NCBI GenBank assembly: GCA_016937575.1
Contig: JAFHKN010000004.1
Location: 1-64,000, forward strand
Length of the DNA stretch: 64,000 nt
Reading direction: 5' to 3'
DNA from: Roseomonas aeriglobus
GTDB lineage: Bacteria; Pseudomonadota; Alphaproteobacteria; Sphingomonadales; Sphingomonadaceae
Shown: piece by piece, positions 18,377-27,343 of the stretch
Numbering within the stretch: the stretch's first letter is position 1
Layout: each line of letters starts with the position of its first letter
Made by a program: the position numbers and the translations under genes
Notes under the pieces: model-generated
What the model saw: only the letters and a program-made list of their open reading frames with translations
Databases searched by the model: none
What the model was told of the DNA's origin: nothing

Positions 18377-18545
18377 CCAACTAATTCAACCTGTCGAGCG
18401 GTCGACGCTACAACCGTCTATCGAATTCGTCGAGCAGCTTGACCGAGAACGAGCAGAACATCGTTCATCTTCGCGCTCTTGTGGTCCCGCTCCAGCGTGG
18501 TCCGCCAAGGACCGTATTACCTAAGCCCGTTCTCAGATCGACGGC

Positions 18546-19142
18546 TTACGGACGCGAGAGCGACTCATCCTCTTCCGCGCTGATCGCATCCTGCACCGGC
18601 GCCGGAAAATGCCGGTAGAGCGTGGGGACCGAGACCCCGATCACCGGCGCCACTTCGCGGACCGTCATTCCCCCCGCGAGCAGCTTGCGGGCCGCCGTGA
18701 TCCGCTTGGGCGTCATCACCGTCTTTCGGCCGCCTACCCTGCCCTGGCGCTTCGCTACCATCAGGGCGGCCGTCGTGCGCTCGCGGATGAGATCGCGTTC
18801 CATTTCCGCCAGCGCGGCGAGGATGCGGAAGACGAACTTGCCCGCGGCCCCCGATGTGTCGATCCCGTCGGTTATCGAGCGCAGGCCGATGTTGCGGGCT
18901 TCCAGCTCCGTCGCGAGATCGATTAGGCCCTTGGAGGTCCGGCCAAGCCGATCCAGCTTCCAGATCACCAGCACGTCGCCGGCGCGGGCGTGCGACAGAG
19001 CTTCAGCCAGGCCGGCGCGGTTGGCCTTGGCTCCGCTCGCCTTGTCGGTGAAGGACCGCTCGCAGCCCGCCTCGCGCAGTGCGTCGAGCTGGGGCGTCAA
19101 ATCCTGTTCGGGCGTCGATACCCGCGCGTAACCGATCAGCAT
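18546..19142 (-). CDS. Serine recombinase/resolvase
   Basis: A 198-residue small serine recombinase. The N-terminal catalytic domain has LIGYARVSTPEQDL with the nucleophile at Ser9 and VIWKLDRLGRTSKGL with conserved arginines. The C-terminal helix-turn-helix reads TVREVAPVIGVSVPTLYRHF. Resolvases of this size act in cointegrate resolution or inversion. It lies just outside the inverted repeats of the transposon at 19231-23128, so it belongs to a different element or is a remnant. No matching transposase is next to it. Confidence 0.88.
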   Translation of the reverse strand: MLIGYARVSTPEQDLTPQLDALREAGCERSFTDKASGAKANRAGLAEALSHARAGDVLVIWKLDRLGRTSKGLIDLATELEARNIGLRSITDGIDTSGAAGKFVFRILAALAEMERDLIRERTTAALMVAKRQGRVGGRKTVMTPKRITAARKLLAGGMTVREVAPVIGVSVPTLYRHFPAPVQDAISAEEDESLSRP

Positions 19143-19230
19143 GAACCGTTCTCAAAACTCAACTTCCGCGCCTATCACGAGCCCACCCAATCGAGAAAGT
19201 GTTTTGATACGTGCTGTGCGCCTGCTACAC

Positions 19231-19259
19231 GTTGTGGCTTTCAGCGGTAAATGTCACGA
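19231..19259. repeat. Left terminal inverted repeat of TniA/TniB-like transposon
   Basis: This 29-base sequence containing CTTTCAGCGGTAAATGTCAC is repeated in inverted orientation at 23100-23128 with 28 of 29 matches. The two copies bracket the transposition genes. Confidence 0.8.
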
Positions 19260-19268
19260 ATGTCAGCA

Positions 19269-20099
19269 CTAGGTGACGCCGATGACGAGGGTGCTGCGGG
19301 CGGCTTCCACGACATCCTCGCTGATGGTTGCGAGGCCGTTGATCTTCAGCACGCGCTCGATCTGCACGAACAGGCGGTGCAGTAGCCGGAAATTGCCACC
19401 TGTGATCCGAACGATGGCCGCGACCGCTTGCGCGTCGGTGAAATCGGCGTCGTCGAGGGCAAGGCCGAGGTCGCGCCAGCGGCGGGTCAGCACGAAGGTC
19501 AGCTCCGCATCCTGCAACGGCCGATATTGGTGGGCGAAGCCGACCCGGCTGAAGAGCTGGGGATAGCGCGCCATGCGCTTTTCGATACCGGGCATCCCGA
19601 TCAGGATGAGCCCGATCCCCTGCCGATCGAACACGTCACGCATGTATTCCAGCGCCGTCGTCGACAGGCGCTCGGCTTCATCGACGATCACCATTTCGAC
19701 GTAGCGGGTATGACGACTGACATAACGGACCTGTCCGACTTTCTGAGGCCGGACGTGTTCGTCGATGCAATGGTCCACTCGGTCGAGCAGCCGGGGCAGA
19801 TCCTGCCGCAGTTCGCGCAACGTGCTGCCGACCGAAGGTGTGTAGAAAACCGCACGTGCCTGAGCGAGGTGGGCATAGATTTCCAGGTCGGATGGATCGC
19901 GTGGTCCCCAAACGGTGAGCAGGGGCGCAGCCTTGTGCCATCGGGCATACCGGCAGGCCGAGAGCGTTTTGCCGACGCCCGCTGGGCCATGACACAGGCC
20001 GATGTAGCGATGCTTCCGAACGGCGTCGGCGAACTCGATGAAGCGGCGGTGCTCTTGGGTCGAGATGAAGCTGGTCGCGCGCGTACTGCCGGCGGTCAT
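19269..20099 (-). CDS. TniB-like AAA+ ATPase
   Basis: A 276-residue ATPase with Walker A GPAGVGKTLSA at about residues 38-48, Walker B EMVIVDEAERL and an arginine-rich sensor region (FSRVGFAHQYRPLQDAEL). It matches the TniB/TnsC/MuB-like regulators that choose the target and activate the transposase. The gene overlaps the end of the transposase gene at 20099, so translation is coupled. The left inverted repeat begins 10 bases beyond its stop. Confidence 0.85.
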   Translation of the reverse strand: MTAGSTRATSFISTQEHRRFIEFADAVRKHRYIGLCHGPAGVGKTLSACRYARWHKAAPLLTVWGPRDPSDLEIYAHLAQARAVFYTPSVGSTLRELRQDLPRLLDRVDHCIDEHVRPQKVGQVRYVSRHTRYVEMVIVDEAERLSTTALEYMRDVFDRQGIGLILIGMPGIEKRMARYPQLFSRVGFAHQYRPLQDAELTFVLTRRWRDLGLALDDADFTDAQAVAAIVRITGGNFRLLHRLFVQIERVLKINGLATISEDVVEAARSTLVIGVT

Positions 20100-21586
20100 C
20101 AGTCGCCCTCATAATAGGTGCGTAGCTTCGGCCGGCTTGGTGGCGGCGCCGGAGTCGCTGCGGAGACCGGCGCCAATTCAGGCAATCGCGCCGGTTTCGC
20201 GATCGGAGCCGGAGTGCGCAGGATCGCTGGAAGATAGTCTATAACGCTCGATTGCTTCTCCCTGATCTCCTGCCGCAGGCGACGCCGATGCGCGATCCGC
20301 GCCGCCTGGATGTCCTTTAGGGTGACACTGTTCGCGGCATGATCCGCATCGATCGCCCGGCACAGGAACACGTTGCGATGGAACACGCGGACTTCGCCCA
20401 TGTCGCGGGGGTCGTAGCGGATCGTCACCGGCTCGCCGACGTAGGCTGCCAGCGTCGGATCGAAGTAGCGCAATCCCTCGAAGCGGATGCCGTCGCGGTG
20501 AACGGTGCGGGGCTTGGCGACCATGACCAGCAGCATGTCCAGTTCGGCAAGCGTCTCCGGCATCCGGGGCAACCAGCCATCGCCCCGCCATGCGGCTATC
20601 GGTGCCGCCCCGATCGAACGGTGGGGACGCGCATTATAGGTCGAGATGATCCAGGCGCCGATCGCCGCGTCCAGTTCGGCCAGTGAAAGGGCCGGTGGGG
20701 ATACCGTCTTGCCGGCGCGCAGGTTGCCGGGGAGTTCGGCCAGCAGTTCGGTGTTGATGGTCCGGAACAGCCGCTCGATCTTGCCACGCCCCTGCGGACG
20801 GGCGACGGCTGAGTAGATCAGCCTGATACGCAGATCGGCCGCGGCCTGTTCGAGGTGGAGGCTGGTGAAGTCCGATCCGTGATCGACGTGCAGCACATCG
20901 GGAATGCCGCACACCGGCCATGCCGGATCGGCCTTGCGCCAGATGGCCTGGCGCAGCGCGAGCGACGTATTGAGCGCGGATGGCGCGCCGAGAAACACCA
21001 TGTAGCCTGCGATCACGCGGGAATGATCGTCCACCACCGTCGTCAGCCACGGCCGTGTCGGCCTGCCACGAGCATCGAGGATGAGGATGTCGAGTTCGGT
21101 GTGGTCGGCCTGCCAGATCGCGTTCGGGCGATCGGCGCGATGACGATGGACCATCTCGTATTTGTCGCGGAAAGCGGCAGCGCCCTCATGCGCGAGCGTC
21201 AGCATCGCAGGATCGATCCGGCGCACGATATCGCGAACGCTGCCGTAGGACGGCGTGTGCCATCCATATTCGCTAGCGACATGCACAACGCGACGATGGA
21301 TGGTTGCGATCGAGGCCGGCGGCTTCGTCAGCGCCATGCCCTGGATCAGTTGGACCAGACCCTCCGGGAACGTCCGTGTGCCAGCTTCCGGACGAAGCGG
21401 CCGCGCGAGGCCCATTGGACCGTTGGCGGTATAGCGAGCGAGCCATCGCTGGACGGTGCGCAGCGAAACACCGGCATCGGCCGCGACTTTGGCCAGCGAC
21501 GCGCCACCATGCAGATGGGCGCGAAGTGCCGCCATTCGCCGCGCCACCTCCGCGCCTCCTGTCTCCGATCTTCGACCATCCGCCAT
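20099..21586 (-). CDS. TniA-like DDE transposase (Mu-type rve core)
   Basis: A 495-residue transposase starting at ATG 21586 (MADGRRSETGG), with GGGGCG upstream. The open frame extends upstream, but that part lacks coding character. An N-terminal helix-turn-helix (VAADAGVSLRTVQRWLARYT) is followed by an integrase core with WQADHTELD (D161), HVDHGSDF (D235) and GRGKIERLF (E271). The C-terminal Mu-type beta-barrel region contains FDPTLAAYVGEPVTIRYDPR. It is complete and in the same operon as the TniB-like ATPase. Confidence 0.87.
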   Translation of the reverse strand: MADGRRSETGGAEVARRMAALRAHLHGGASLAKVAADAGVSLRTVQRWLARYTANGPMGLARPLRPEAGTRTFPEGLVQLIQGMALTKPPASIATIHRRVVHVASEYGWHTPSYGSVRDIVRRIDPAMLTLAHEGAAAFRDKYEMVHRHRADRPNAIWQADHTELDILILDARGRPTRPWLTTVVDDHSRVIAGYMVFLGAPSALNTSLALRQAIWRKADPAWPVCGIPDVLHVDHGSDFTSLHLEQAAADLRIRLIYSAVARPQGRGKIERLFRTINTELLAELPGNLRAGKTVSPPALSLAELDAAIGAWIISTYNARPHRSIGAAPIAAWRGDGWLPRMPETLAELDMLLVMVAKPRTVHRDGIRFEGLRYFDPTLAAYVGEPVTIRYDPRDMGEVRVFHRNVFLCRAIDADHAANSVTLKDIQAARIAHRRRLRQEIREKQSSVIDYLPAILRTPAPIAKPARLPELAPVSAATPAPPPSRPKLRTYYEGD

Positions 21587-21733
21587 GGTGATCGCCCCCT
21601 GTCCGATAGAGGATCGTTCAGCGGACTCGGCCGGTCGATCTCCAACAGCACGGAAAGCGGCCGAAAGCCGAGTCTCACATAGATGGTACCATATGTTTTG
21701 CGGTGATGGGGCCTTATACGTTACACTCCGGCT

Positions 21734-22327
21734 ATGACGCACACGCTGATCGGCTATGCCCGCTGCTCGACCGACAAACAGGACCTTGCCGCCCAGCATG
21801 ACGCGCTGCTCAAGCTCGGGGTGGCGGCCGATCGCATCTACACCGACAAGGGGCTCACCGGCACGAACCGGGATCGCCCCGGCCTCGACCAAGCACTAGC
21901 CGCAGTACGAAGCGGCGACACGCTGGTAGTGCCCAAGCTTGACCGGCTCGCGCGATCAGTTCCGGACGCGCGCGCGATCGGGGACGGCCTTGCTGCCCGT
22001 GGGGTGAAGCTACAGCTTGGTGCCAGCGTCCACGATCCGGCTGACCCGATGGGTAAGCTGTTCTTCAACATCCTTGCCACCTTTGCCGAGTTCGAGGCGG
22101 ACCTCATCAAGCTCCGCACCCGCGAGGGCATGGCGGTCGCCCGCGCTAAGGGGAAGCTGCGTGGGAAGAAGCCCAAGCTGTCCGATCGGCAGCAGAAGGA
22201 GCTTCGTCGCATGTACGATACCGACGACTACTCGATCAGCGACCTCGCCGAGCTGTTCTCGATTTCCCGGCCGACCGTTTATCGAACGCTCGGCAGGCAT
22301 GCTGCCACAGCGGCGGCAGCGGCATGA
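21734..22327 (+). CDS. Serine resolvase of the TniA/TniB-like transposon
   Basis: A 197-residue serine recombinase. TLIGYARCSTDKQDLAAQ places the nucleophile serine at about residue 12, VVPKLDRLARSVPDARAI carries the conserved arginines, and DYSISDLAELFSISRPTVYR is the C-terminal helix-turn-helix. It is divergent from the transposase, with about 150 bases between that should hold the res site and both promoters. Its stop overlaps the next start in an ATGA. Confidence 0.88.
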   Translation: MTHTLIGYARCSTDKQDLAAQHDALLKLGVAADRIYTDKGLTGTNRDRPGLDQALAAVRSGDTLVVPKLDRLARSVPDARAIGDGLAARGVKLQLGASVHDPADPMGKLFFNILATFAEFEADLIKLRTREGMAVARAKGKLRGKKPKLSDRQQKELRRMYDTDDYSISDLAELFSISRPTVYRTLGRHAATAAAAA

Positions 22328-22884
22328 ATCTCACCGAACAACAAGATGCGAGTAGTGCTCGCCGCTTCGACTTCATCCTTCGCCAAGGGCTGTGGCTGGT
22401 TTCACTTCTAGCATCCATCACGCTGCCCGTTGTTTACTTTTCACGTCCGTTTGCGCCGGTTACACCCGGCCTCACCAGTATTCTCGGTTGGGGTAGCCTC
22501 TTAGGCGTGATAGCTGGCTTGGGGTCTGCGGCTTTTTATGTTCCTCTGATGCGGCGTCAGTCTACCATTGGCCGCATCGGTTATTGGCTTACCTCGGCCA
22601 TGATGGGTGCTTTCGCCGGTTGGGCAGCACTGGGTCTGCTGAATGACCGTGGTGGCACCCCTCTCGGAGATGTCGAACTGCCGATCGCCCGCGTCGAGCA
22701 GGCAGGTGATCAGTTCAGCATTTATACTATGCTACCTTCCTCACCCTCAAATATTATGCGGATATCATCGACCGAAATCATTGGCCTTCCTGTTGCCGGC
22801 CAATGCCTGTTCGGCAGATTGCGACGTGGTCTGTTCGCGGCTTCCTGGCTGTCGCGCCTTTCGGTTACGTCATGTTCGGCAAAG
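22324..22884 (+). pseudogene. Transposon cargo: membrane protein of unknown function, probably frameshifted
   Basis: The start overlaps the resolvase stop. Hydrophobic stretches occur at LWLVSLLASITLPVVYF, ILGWGSLLGVIAGLGSAAFY and WLTSAMMGAFAGWAALGLL, so it has at least three membrane helices. The open frame runs on to 23118 in the inverted repeat. After about 22815 a different frame has better coding character, with a further hydrophobic segment SVRGFLAVAPFGYVMFGKAR and a stop at about 22882. I therefore infer one indel. The function is unknown. Confidence 0.5.
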
Positions 22885-23099
22885 CGAGGTGAAGCAGGAA
22901 CGAACGTGCTGATGCCGATAAATCGATGGATGGACTGGCGCTGGCACAAACCACGATCCTTCAGGCTGGACGGATCTCACCAAGCCTATGATGAGGCCCT
23001 TCCTCAGAGCGCAACGTGCCGGACCGAGCGGGAAAGCTGGCTTTATCAGTGCTTCCCCAAAGGAGCAGGCCGCAGGAGGCGACAATCAGTGATGTCACT

Positions 23100-23128
23100 T
23101 CGTGACATTTACCGCTGAAAGCTACAAC
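23100..23128. repeat. Right terminal inverted repeat of TniA/TniB-like transposon
   Basis: Inverted copy of 19231-19259 (one mismatch), containing GTGACATTTACCGCTGAAAG. Confidence 0.8.
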
Positions 23129-23308
23129 TTTGGCGACACGACCCCAGTCCCATAACCCCGTCGCCAGGTGTCCATTTCGAGAAAGCGCAATCGGGAACAG
23201 GTTTTGGGAAATGGTGCCGCCCGAGAGGTGAAGTGCCCTCCCTCACCTTCTGTGATCCTGGCTGGGGTTCGCAATCGGGAACGGCACGGGGGCCTCCCGC
23301 TCGCCGCA

Positions 23309-24196
23309 TTAGATGGTCAGGGCGGGTTGCTTGGTGGCCGATACCGCGCTGCCTGAAGACGCTGCCATGATGAGCAGAATAGCGAACCATTGAAGTGGCG
23401 TCAGCACCTCCCCCAGAACGACAAAGCCGGCCAGCGCCGCAACAGCTGGTGCAGCGCTGAGCAGAATGCCGAAGACGTGGGACGGCAACCGGCGCATCGC
23501 CTCCATTTCCAGCGAGTAGGGCAAGGCGCTCGACAGGATCGCCACGGCGAAACCGACAGCTAGGACCAACGGTGCCAGTAAGGCAGAGCCTGCCGTTGCC
23601 GCGCCAATCGGCACGGAAATGGCGGCTGCGACTATCATTCCCCAAGCGACCGCATCCCCACCGAGTGCGCCGGAAACGCGCTTCCCATAAACAATGTAGA
23701 GCGCCCAGCAGGTCGCCGCGCCGCCTGCAAAAACCAATCCAATCGGATCGAGCGCCGCGCCCGAGCGAAGCGGCAACAGCAGCACAAGGCCGATCACCGC
23801 CGCGACGAACCAGACAATGTCTCGCCGCGATCGTGACCCGCAGAGCACCACCATCAGCGGTCCAAGCACCTCGATTCCGGTCGCGATGCCAATGGGGAGG
23901 CGAGCGAAGGCCTGATAGATCAGCAGGTTCATCGACCCGAGCATCGCCCCATAGGCAATGAGCGCCGACAGCATGGCGCGAGAGGGCCGCCTCCGCCACG
24001 GTCGCCGCAGTGCAAAAAGCAGCAACGCCGCCAGAGCGATGCGCAGGCCTGTGGTGCCGTAAGCGCCGACCAGCGGGAACAGGTGCTTGGCAAAGGCAGC
24101 GCCAACATTCTGCGCGACCAAGGACACCAAGACGGCGCTTGCGCCGATCATTGGGGCAGACGGACGATTGGAGGTGGCGGGTGCTGCATCAATCAT
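23309..24196 (-). CDS. EamA family transporter (RhtA-like exporter)
   Basis: A 295-residue inner-membrane protein with ten hydrophobic segments in two EamA repeats, for example GASAVLVSLVAQNVGAAFAK and YSLEMEAMRRLPSHVFGILL. The sequence PLMVVLCGSRSRRDIVWFVA and the late motif ALPYSLEMEAMRRL resemble the threonine/homoserine exporter RhtA. Substrates are likely amino acids or other metabolites; this is not proven. It is divergent from an Lrp/AsnC regulator, a common exporter-regulator pair. Confidence 0.85.
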   Translation of the reverse strand: MIDAAPATSNRPSAPMIGASAVLVSLVAQNVGAAFAKHLFPLVGAYGTTGLRIALAALLLFALRRPWRRRPSRAMLSALIAYGAMLGSMNLLIYQAFARLPIGIATGIEVLGPLMVVLCGSRSRRDIVWFVAAVIGLVLLLPLRSGAALDPIGLVFAGGAATCWALYIVYGKRVSGALGGDAVAWGMIVAAAISVPIGAATAGSALLAPLVLAVGFAVAILSSALPYSLEMEAMRRLPSHVFGILLSAAPAVAALAGFVVLGEVLTPLQWFAILLIMAASSGSAVSATKQPALTI

Positions 24197-24278
24197 CTTG
24201 TGGGTTATAGTCTCATTTGGGTGAGGCGAGCGCTTAACTTCGGCTTACCGCACGAGACATCCACTCACGGGGGGCTTG

Positions 24279-24755
24279 ATGAGCGAGACAAATTATCGGA
24301 CTAATCCACTCGACCGCTTCGATCGGGCGATCCTCGACATCCTTCGGCGTGACAATCGCACGCCTCAAAGAACGATTGCCGAGCGGGTGAACCTCTCGCC
24401 GGCCGCAGTGCAGCGGCGCATCGCCGCAATGGAAGCTAATGGCACGATCATCGCTAACGTGGCGATTGTTTCGCCGACGCTTGAAGGACCTCGGATCGCC
24501 ATCGTGGTCGAAGTTCATCTCGTAAATGATCGCTCCGAGCTGGTCGAACCAATCAAGGCGCTGTTCCGCCAGACCGTCGAAGTACAGCAATGCTATTACG
24601 TCACTGGCAATGGCGGGTTCGTCCTGATTGTCAGCGTGCCGGACATGGCGAGCTATGAAGTGCTCGCACGTTCCTTATTCGCCGACAACGATGCGGTATC
24701 GACCTACCGGACGCTTGTCGTCCTTGATGCGGTAAAGGCACCTGCCGCTCCATGA
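24279..24755 (+). CDS. Lrp/AsnC family transcriptional regulator
   Basis: A 158-residue regulator starting at ATG 24279. The helix-turn-helix is at about residues 13-55 (DILRRDNRTPQRTIAERVNL, SPAAVQRRIAAMEANG). The AsnC ligand-binding domain follows (QQCYYVTGNGGFVLIVSVPD). It is divergent from the EamA exporter with about 80 bases between, so it most likely controls that exporter in response to an amino acid and also represses itself. Confidence 0.88.
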   Translation: MSETNYRTNPLDRFDRAILDILRRDNRTPQRTIAERVNLSPAAVQRRIAAMEANGTIIANVAIVSPTLEGPRIAIVVEVHLVNDRSELVEPIKALFRQTVEVQQCYYVTGNGGFVLIVSVPDMASYEVLARSLFADNDAVSTYRTLVVLDAVKAPAAP

Positions 24756-25118
24756 ACCGCGACCGGCCTAAGCTGAGCCTGAGCTTTCCCAATTAGCCAT
24801 CCCATGCGAGACGGGATCGCTACGCGTTGGGGTGTCATTCCGCCCCCAACCGGACCCAGCCACCAGCGGCGCATTTTTCAACAGCCCCGGTCGTTTTTCT
24901 GATTACTTTGTAGCGTGCCACAAGCCTGATGGACGCCTTTCCCGGAACGGCCTCCTCACAGGTCATTTTGGTTGCGGCAACTCGTCGGCAAGTTTTGGGG
25001 CTGCCGCTATATACTCATGCGTGGGCGGGCCTTAATAGCGCGCCGCTTCCTCGCCTATCGAGAAAGCGGCGCCAGTCTCCGCCTGTTTAATCTTTCAACG
25101 ACGGCTCAATTTGGAGCG
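24756..25118. other. Intergenic region between Lrp regulator and protease operon
   Basis: No gene, terminator with T tract or recognisable repeat was seen in these 363 bases. The two flanking genes are convergent. Confidence 0.5.
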
Positions 25119-26339
25119 TCAGCAGTAGCAGGTAACACCGACCGTCACGTTGTTCGGTGCCCAAGCCGTCAGCGGGGTGAAATACATGTTAGTGACAGGG
25201 CCGGGCGTCGGATTTCCCCCGTCACGTCCGTGAACCTGTCCGAGCGCAATCGACCCGGTGAAGACCGGGCCACCACTATCGCCTTCAAGGCTCTGCCGCG
25301 GATAGGTCGAGTTACTGTTCATTCTATAGAAGGCACCGTAACTATCCGTATAGGTGTATGGGTCGGTGTAACCGCATGTCTGACCTGTCGATCGGCCATA
25401 CTTGCAAATATACTGCCCTTGCGCGACACCTTGCGCTCCAGTGACGGTAACGACCCCAGCACCGTTATAGAACTTCGGAACAACCAGATAGTTGTTTCCG
25501 CCGGAGAATGTGTGCCACTGGCTATCCACGCCGTTTGACACCCATTCTTGGCGAAATGCGAGTGAAACCCCGGTGGTTTCATCCCTGCCATTATTCTCGC
25601 AGTGGCCTGCGGTCGTCACGCCATAGAGCGAGCCGTTGGTTTGTTTGACGTTAAAGCCTCGCGTACATTCATTGATGTCGCCGTTAGAGAACGTGCCGCG
25701 ATAGTTCTGGCCGCCCGGAACCTCCGTTGCCGTGAGAGCAATGCCGTCGAATTGCTCTATCTGCGTTCCAGGCGCCGCACGAAATCGCCCGCCAACAATC
25801 GCCGCGAGGGCGGAAGTGGGATCTTTCACCAATAATTTGATTTGCCCCGTTCGCGCATTGGTGGCGATCGTAGCGTTTGAGCCGAGCGATGAGAGATATC
25901 CCCGCGCCTGCGCCCCTATCTCAGACTCTGATACTGGTGCAGTGCGAACATCGAGAACGCTGGCGAGTTCACCTTTGCCGGCGAACTGACGTGCGGCGTT
26001 ACCGATCGCTTCGAGGTCCGCAGCTACACCATAGATAGCAACACGGAAGTCGGATCCCGTAGTCGCTTCGGCCCCAGCGAAGCCTTTGGGAAAACGTGCC
26101 GAGAGCGCGGGCGCCAGACGCCCCAACTCTCCCATGATCCGCAAACGTCGCGACGCCTCTGCAACAGTAAGGCCCTCCGTCTTCGAGAGCTGTTTGGCAG
26201 TCGCATCGTCAGGATCGTTGAACGGTTCGTCAAACGTTGCAAGTCGAATGGTTTTCGTGTTCGATACGGCATGCGCTGCCGAAATCGCGACCGAGGCGAG
26301 GACGCAGGCTGCGCCAAGCCGAAAAGCACGCTTCTTCAT
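25119..26339 (-). CDS. Secreted trypsin-like serine protease (S1 family, alpha-lytic-like)
   Basis: A 406-residue preproprotein. A signal peptide (FRLGAACVLASVAISAAHA) is followed by a propeptide to about residue 200 and a chymotrypsin-fold domain. The triad is visible: His246 in VTTAGHC, Asp272 in GVDSQWH and Ser355 in EGDSGGPV. Cysteines (GHC, YICKYG, QTCGY, VTCYC) suggest two or three disulfides. The ATG at 26339 shares one base with the stop of the upstream lipoprotein gene and has AAGGAG upstream. It is the last gene of a three-gene operon and probably a self-maturing extracellular protease. Confidence 0.85.
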   Translation of the reverse strand: MKKRAFRLGAACVLASVAISAAHAVSNTKTIRLATFDEPFNDPDDATAKQLSKTEGLTVAEASRRLRIMGELGRLAPALSARFPKGFAGAEATTGSDFRVAIYGVAADLEAIGNAARQFAGKGELASVLDVRTAPVSESEIGAQARGYLSSLGSNATIATNARTGQIKLLVKDPTSALAAIVGGRFRAAPGTQIEQFDGIALTATEVPGGQNYRGTFSNGDINECTRGFNVKQTNGSLYGVTTAGHCENNGRDETTGVSLAFRQEWVSNGVDSQWHTFSGGNNYLVVPKFYNGAGVVTVTGAQGVAQGQYICKYGRSTGQTCGYTDPYTYTDSYGAFYRMNSNSTYPRQSLEGDSGGPVFTGSIALGQVHGRDGGNPTPGPVTNMYFTPLTAWAPNNVTVGVTCYC

Positions 26340-26755
26340 CACCCTTCTCCTTCAACATAGCTACTGGTTACGTACGGACCTCCACATGCTTGGAGCTGCT
26401 GATATGCCTCTGGATCGCCTTGCAGGAACTCGATCGACCCATCACCGCCGCGGATCGTAACCTGCATTCCACTTTTGAAGAGGCGGCCATCGGGTGCCTT
26501 CACTGCCTTCGCGGTGCTGTCCCACACATGACCATGAGGCCAGATCAGCGTCCGCTTTGATCCAGAAACCATAAGGTAGGTACAGTTGCCGCGGTACGAC
26601 AGCCGGCCATTTAAATGTTCCGGGATCACGATATCGGTAGGTGGAGATGCCGCTACGTACGGCGCTACAGCTGAGCATGCAGAAAGTTGAATGCAGCCGG
26701 TAAATACAAACAATCCCTTGAGAGCCACGGATCGTATGATAAAGCGAAACGGCAT
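26339..26755 (-). CDS. Small lipoprotein in protease operon
   Basis: A 138-residue lipoprotein with a signal peptide (ALKGLFVFTGCIQLSACS) and lipobox LSAC. The mature part has two short beta-rich segments around NCTYLMVSGSKRTLIWPHGH and GRLFKSGMQVTIRGGDGSIE, and a single further cysteine near LQACGG. No family was recognised. Its stop overlaps the protease start, and it lies 3 bases after the upstream gene, so it is probably co-produced with the protease and may be an inhibitor or anchor; that is speculation. Confidence 0.65.
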   Translation of the reverse strand: MPFRFIIRSVALKGLFVFTGCIQLSACSAVAPYVAASPPTDIVIPEHLNGRLSYRGNCTYLMVSGSKRTLIWPHGHVWDSTAKAVKAPDGRLFKSGMQVTIRGGDGSIEFLQGDPEAYQQLQACGGPYVTSSYVEGEG

Positions 26756-26758
26756 CTC

Positions 26759-27343
26759 TTATCGCTCCACCTGAGCGATATCACGCGAGACGACTCTGCT
26801 AAACGATACCCTCACCGGGTCGTTTGAAATAATGCTGTATGTTGGACTTTTGTCTGGCGTCAAGCCGCTTGCGCGCAAAGCTTTGTTGACTGGTTCGCCA
26901 GCGATCCGATTTAACACTTGCGGCAAGTTTGAGCTGCTAAGGCCCGAAAGCTCACCCTTGATTTCGCATCCGGCTGATCGACAATCTACGGAAATTTGCG
27001 TGGGAGCGCCAGCCGAGGCAAATACTTCTCTGATCTTGCCTTCGGTACCCGGTGCCCATGCGAGATCGCGGCTTTGGCTGTGAAGGGAACGCCGGACCCG
27101 TTCCGGATCGCCTGAAATATCGAATGCGCTACTCTTCTCCTCTGTGGTATCGGCCACGCGTGAGGAGATAGCGCTGGGGGTCAGGGAAGGCAATGCAGAG
27201 GAGCCGGTGACCACCTGGACCTCGCCGCGCTTATCGCTATAGGATCCAGATTGACGAAGAACCAGGGAACTGACAACGCCAAGCGCCGCCAAGGCAATAG
27301 CCAAAACGCCTAGTAGCCGAGGTGACTTGCGCCTTTCCATCAC
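26759..27343 (-). CDS. Membrane-anchored protein of unknown function, first gene of protease operon
   Basis: A 194-residue protein with a basic start, one N-terminal transmembrane helix (LLGVLAIALAALGVVSSLVL) and an extracytoplasmic domain of about 160 residues. Two cysteines in CRSAGCEIKG are probably paired. Weak resemblance to small periplasmic domains with a CxxxxCE motif is all that can be said. It starts at 27340 or 27343 (MM) and is followed after 3 bases by the lipoprotein gene. Confidence 0.6.
   Translation of the reverse strand: MMERRKSPRLLGVLAIALAALGVVSSLVLRQSGSYSDKRGEVQVVTGSSALPSLTPSAISSRVADTTEEKSSAFDISGDPERVRRSLHSQSRDLAWAPGTEGKIREVFASAGAPTQISVDCRSAGCEIKGELSGLSSSNLPQVLNRIAGEPVNKALRASGLTPDKSPTYSIISNDPVRVSFSRVVSRDIAQVER

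Larger units (their letters stand above)
19231..23128. mobile_element. Transposon with TniB-like ATPase, TniA-like transposase, resolvase and membrane-protein cargo
   Basis: A 3.9-kb unit bounded by 29-base inverted repeats. It has the ATPase and DDE transposase genes leftward, overlapping by one base, and a serine resolvase rightward followed by an overlapping membrane-protein gene. The plan recalls Tn5053/Tn402 or Tn552 relatives, which move by a TniA-TniB replicative pathway and resolve by a serine recombinase. No tniQ gene is seen. I could not find a convincing direct repeat at the flanks. Confidence 0.75.
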
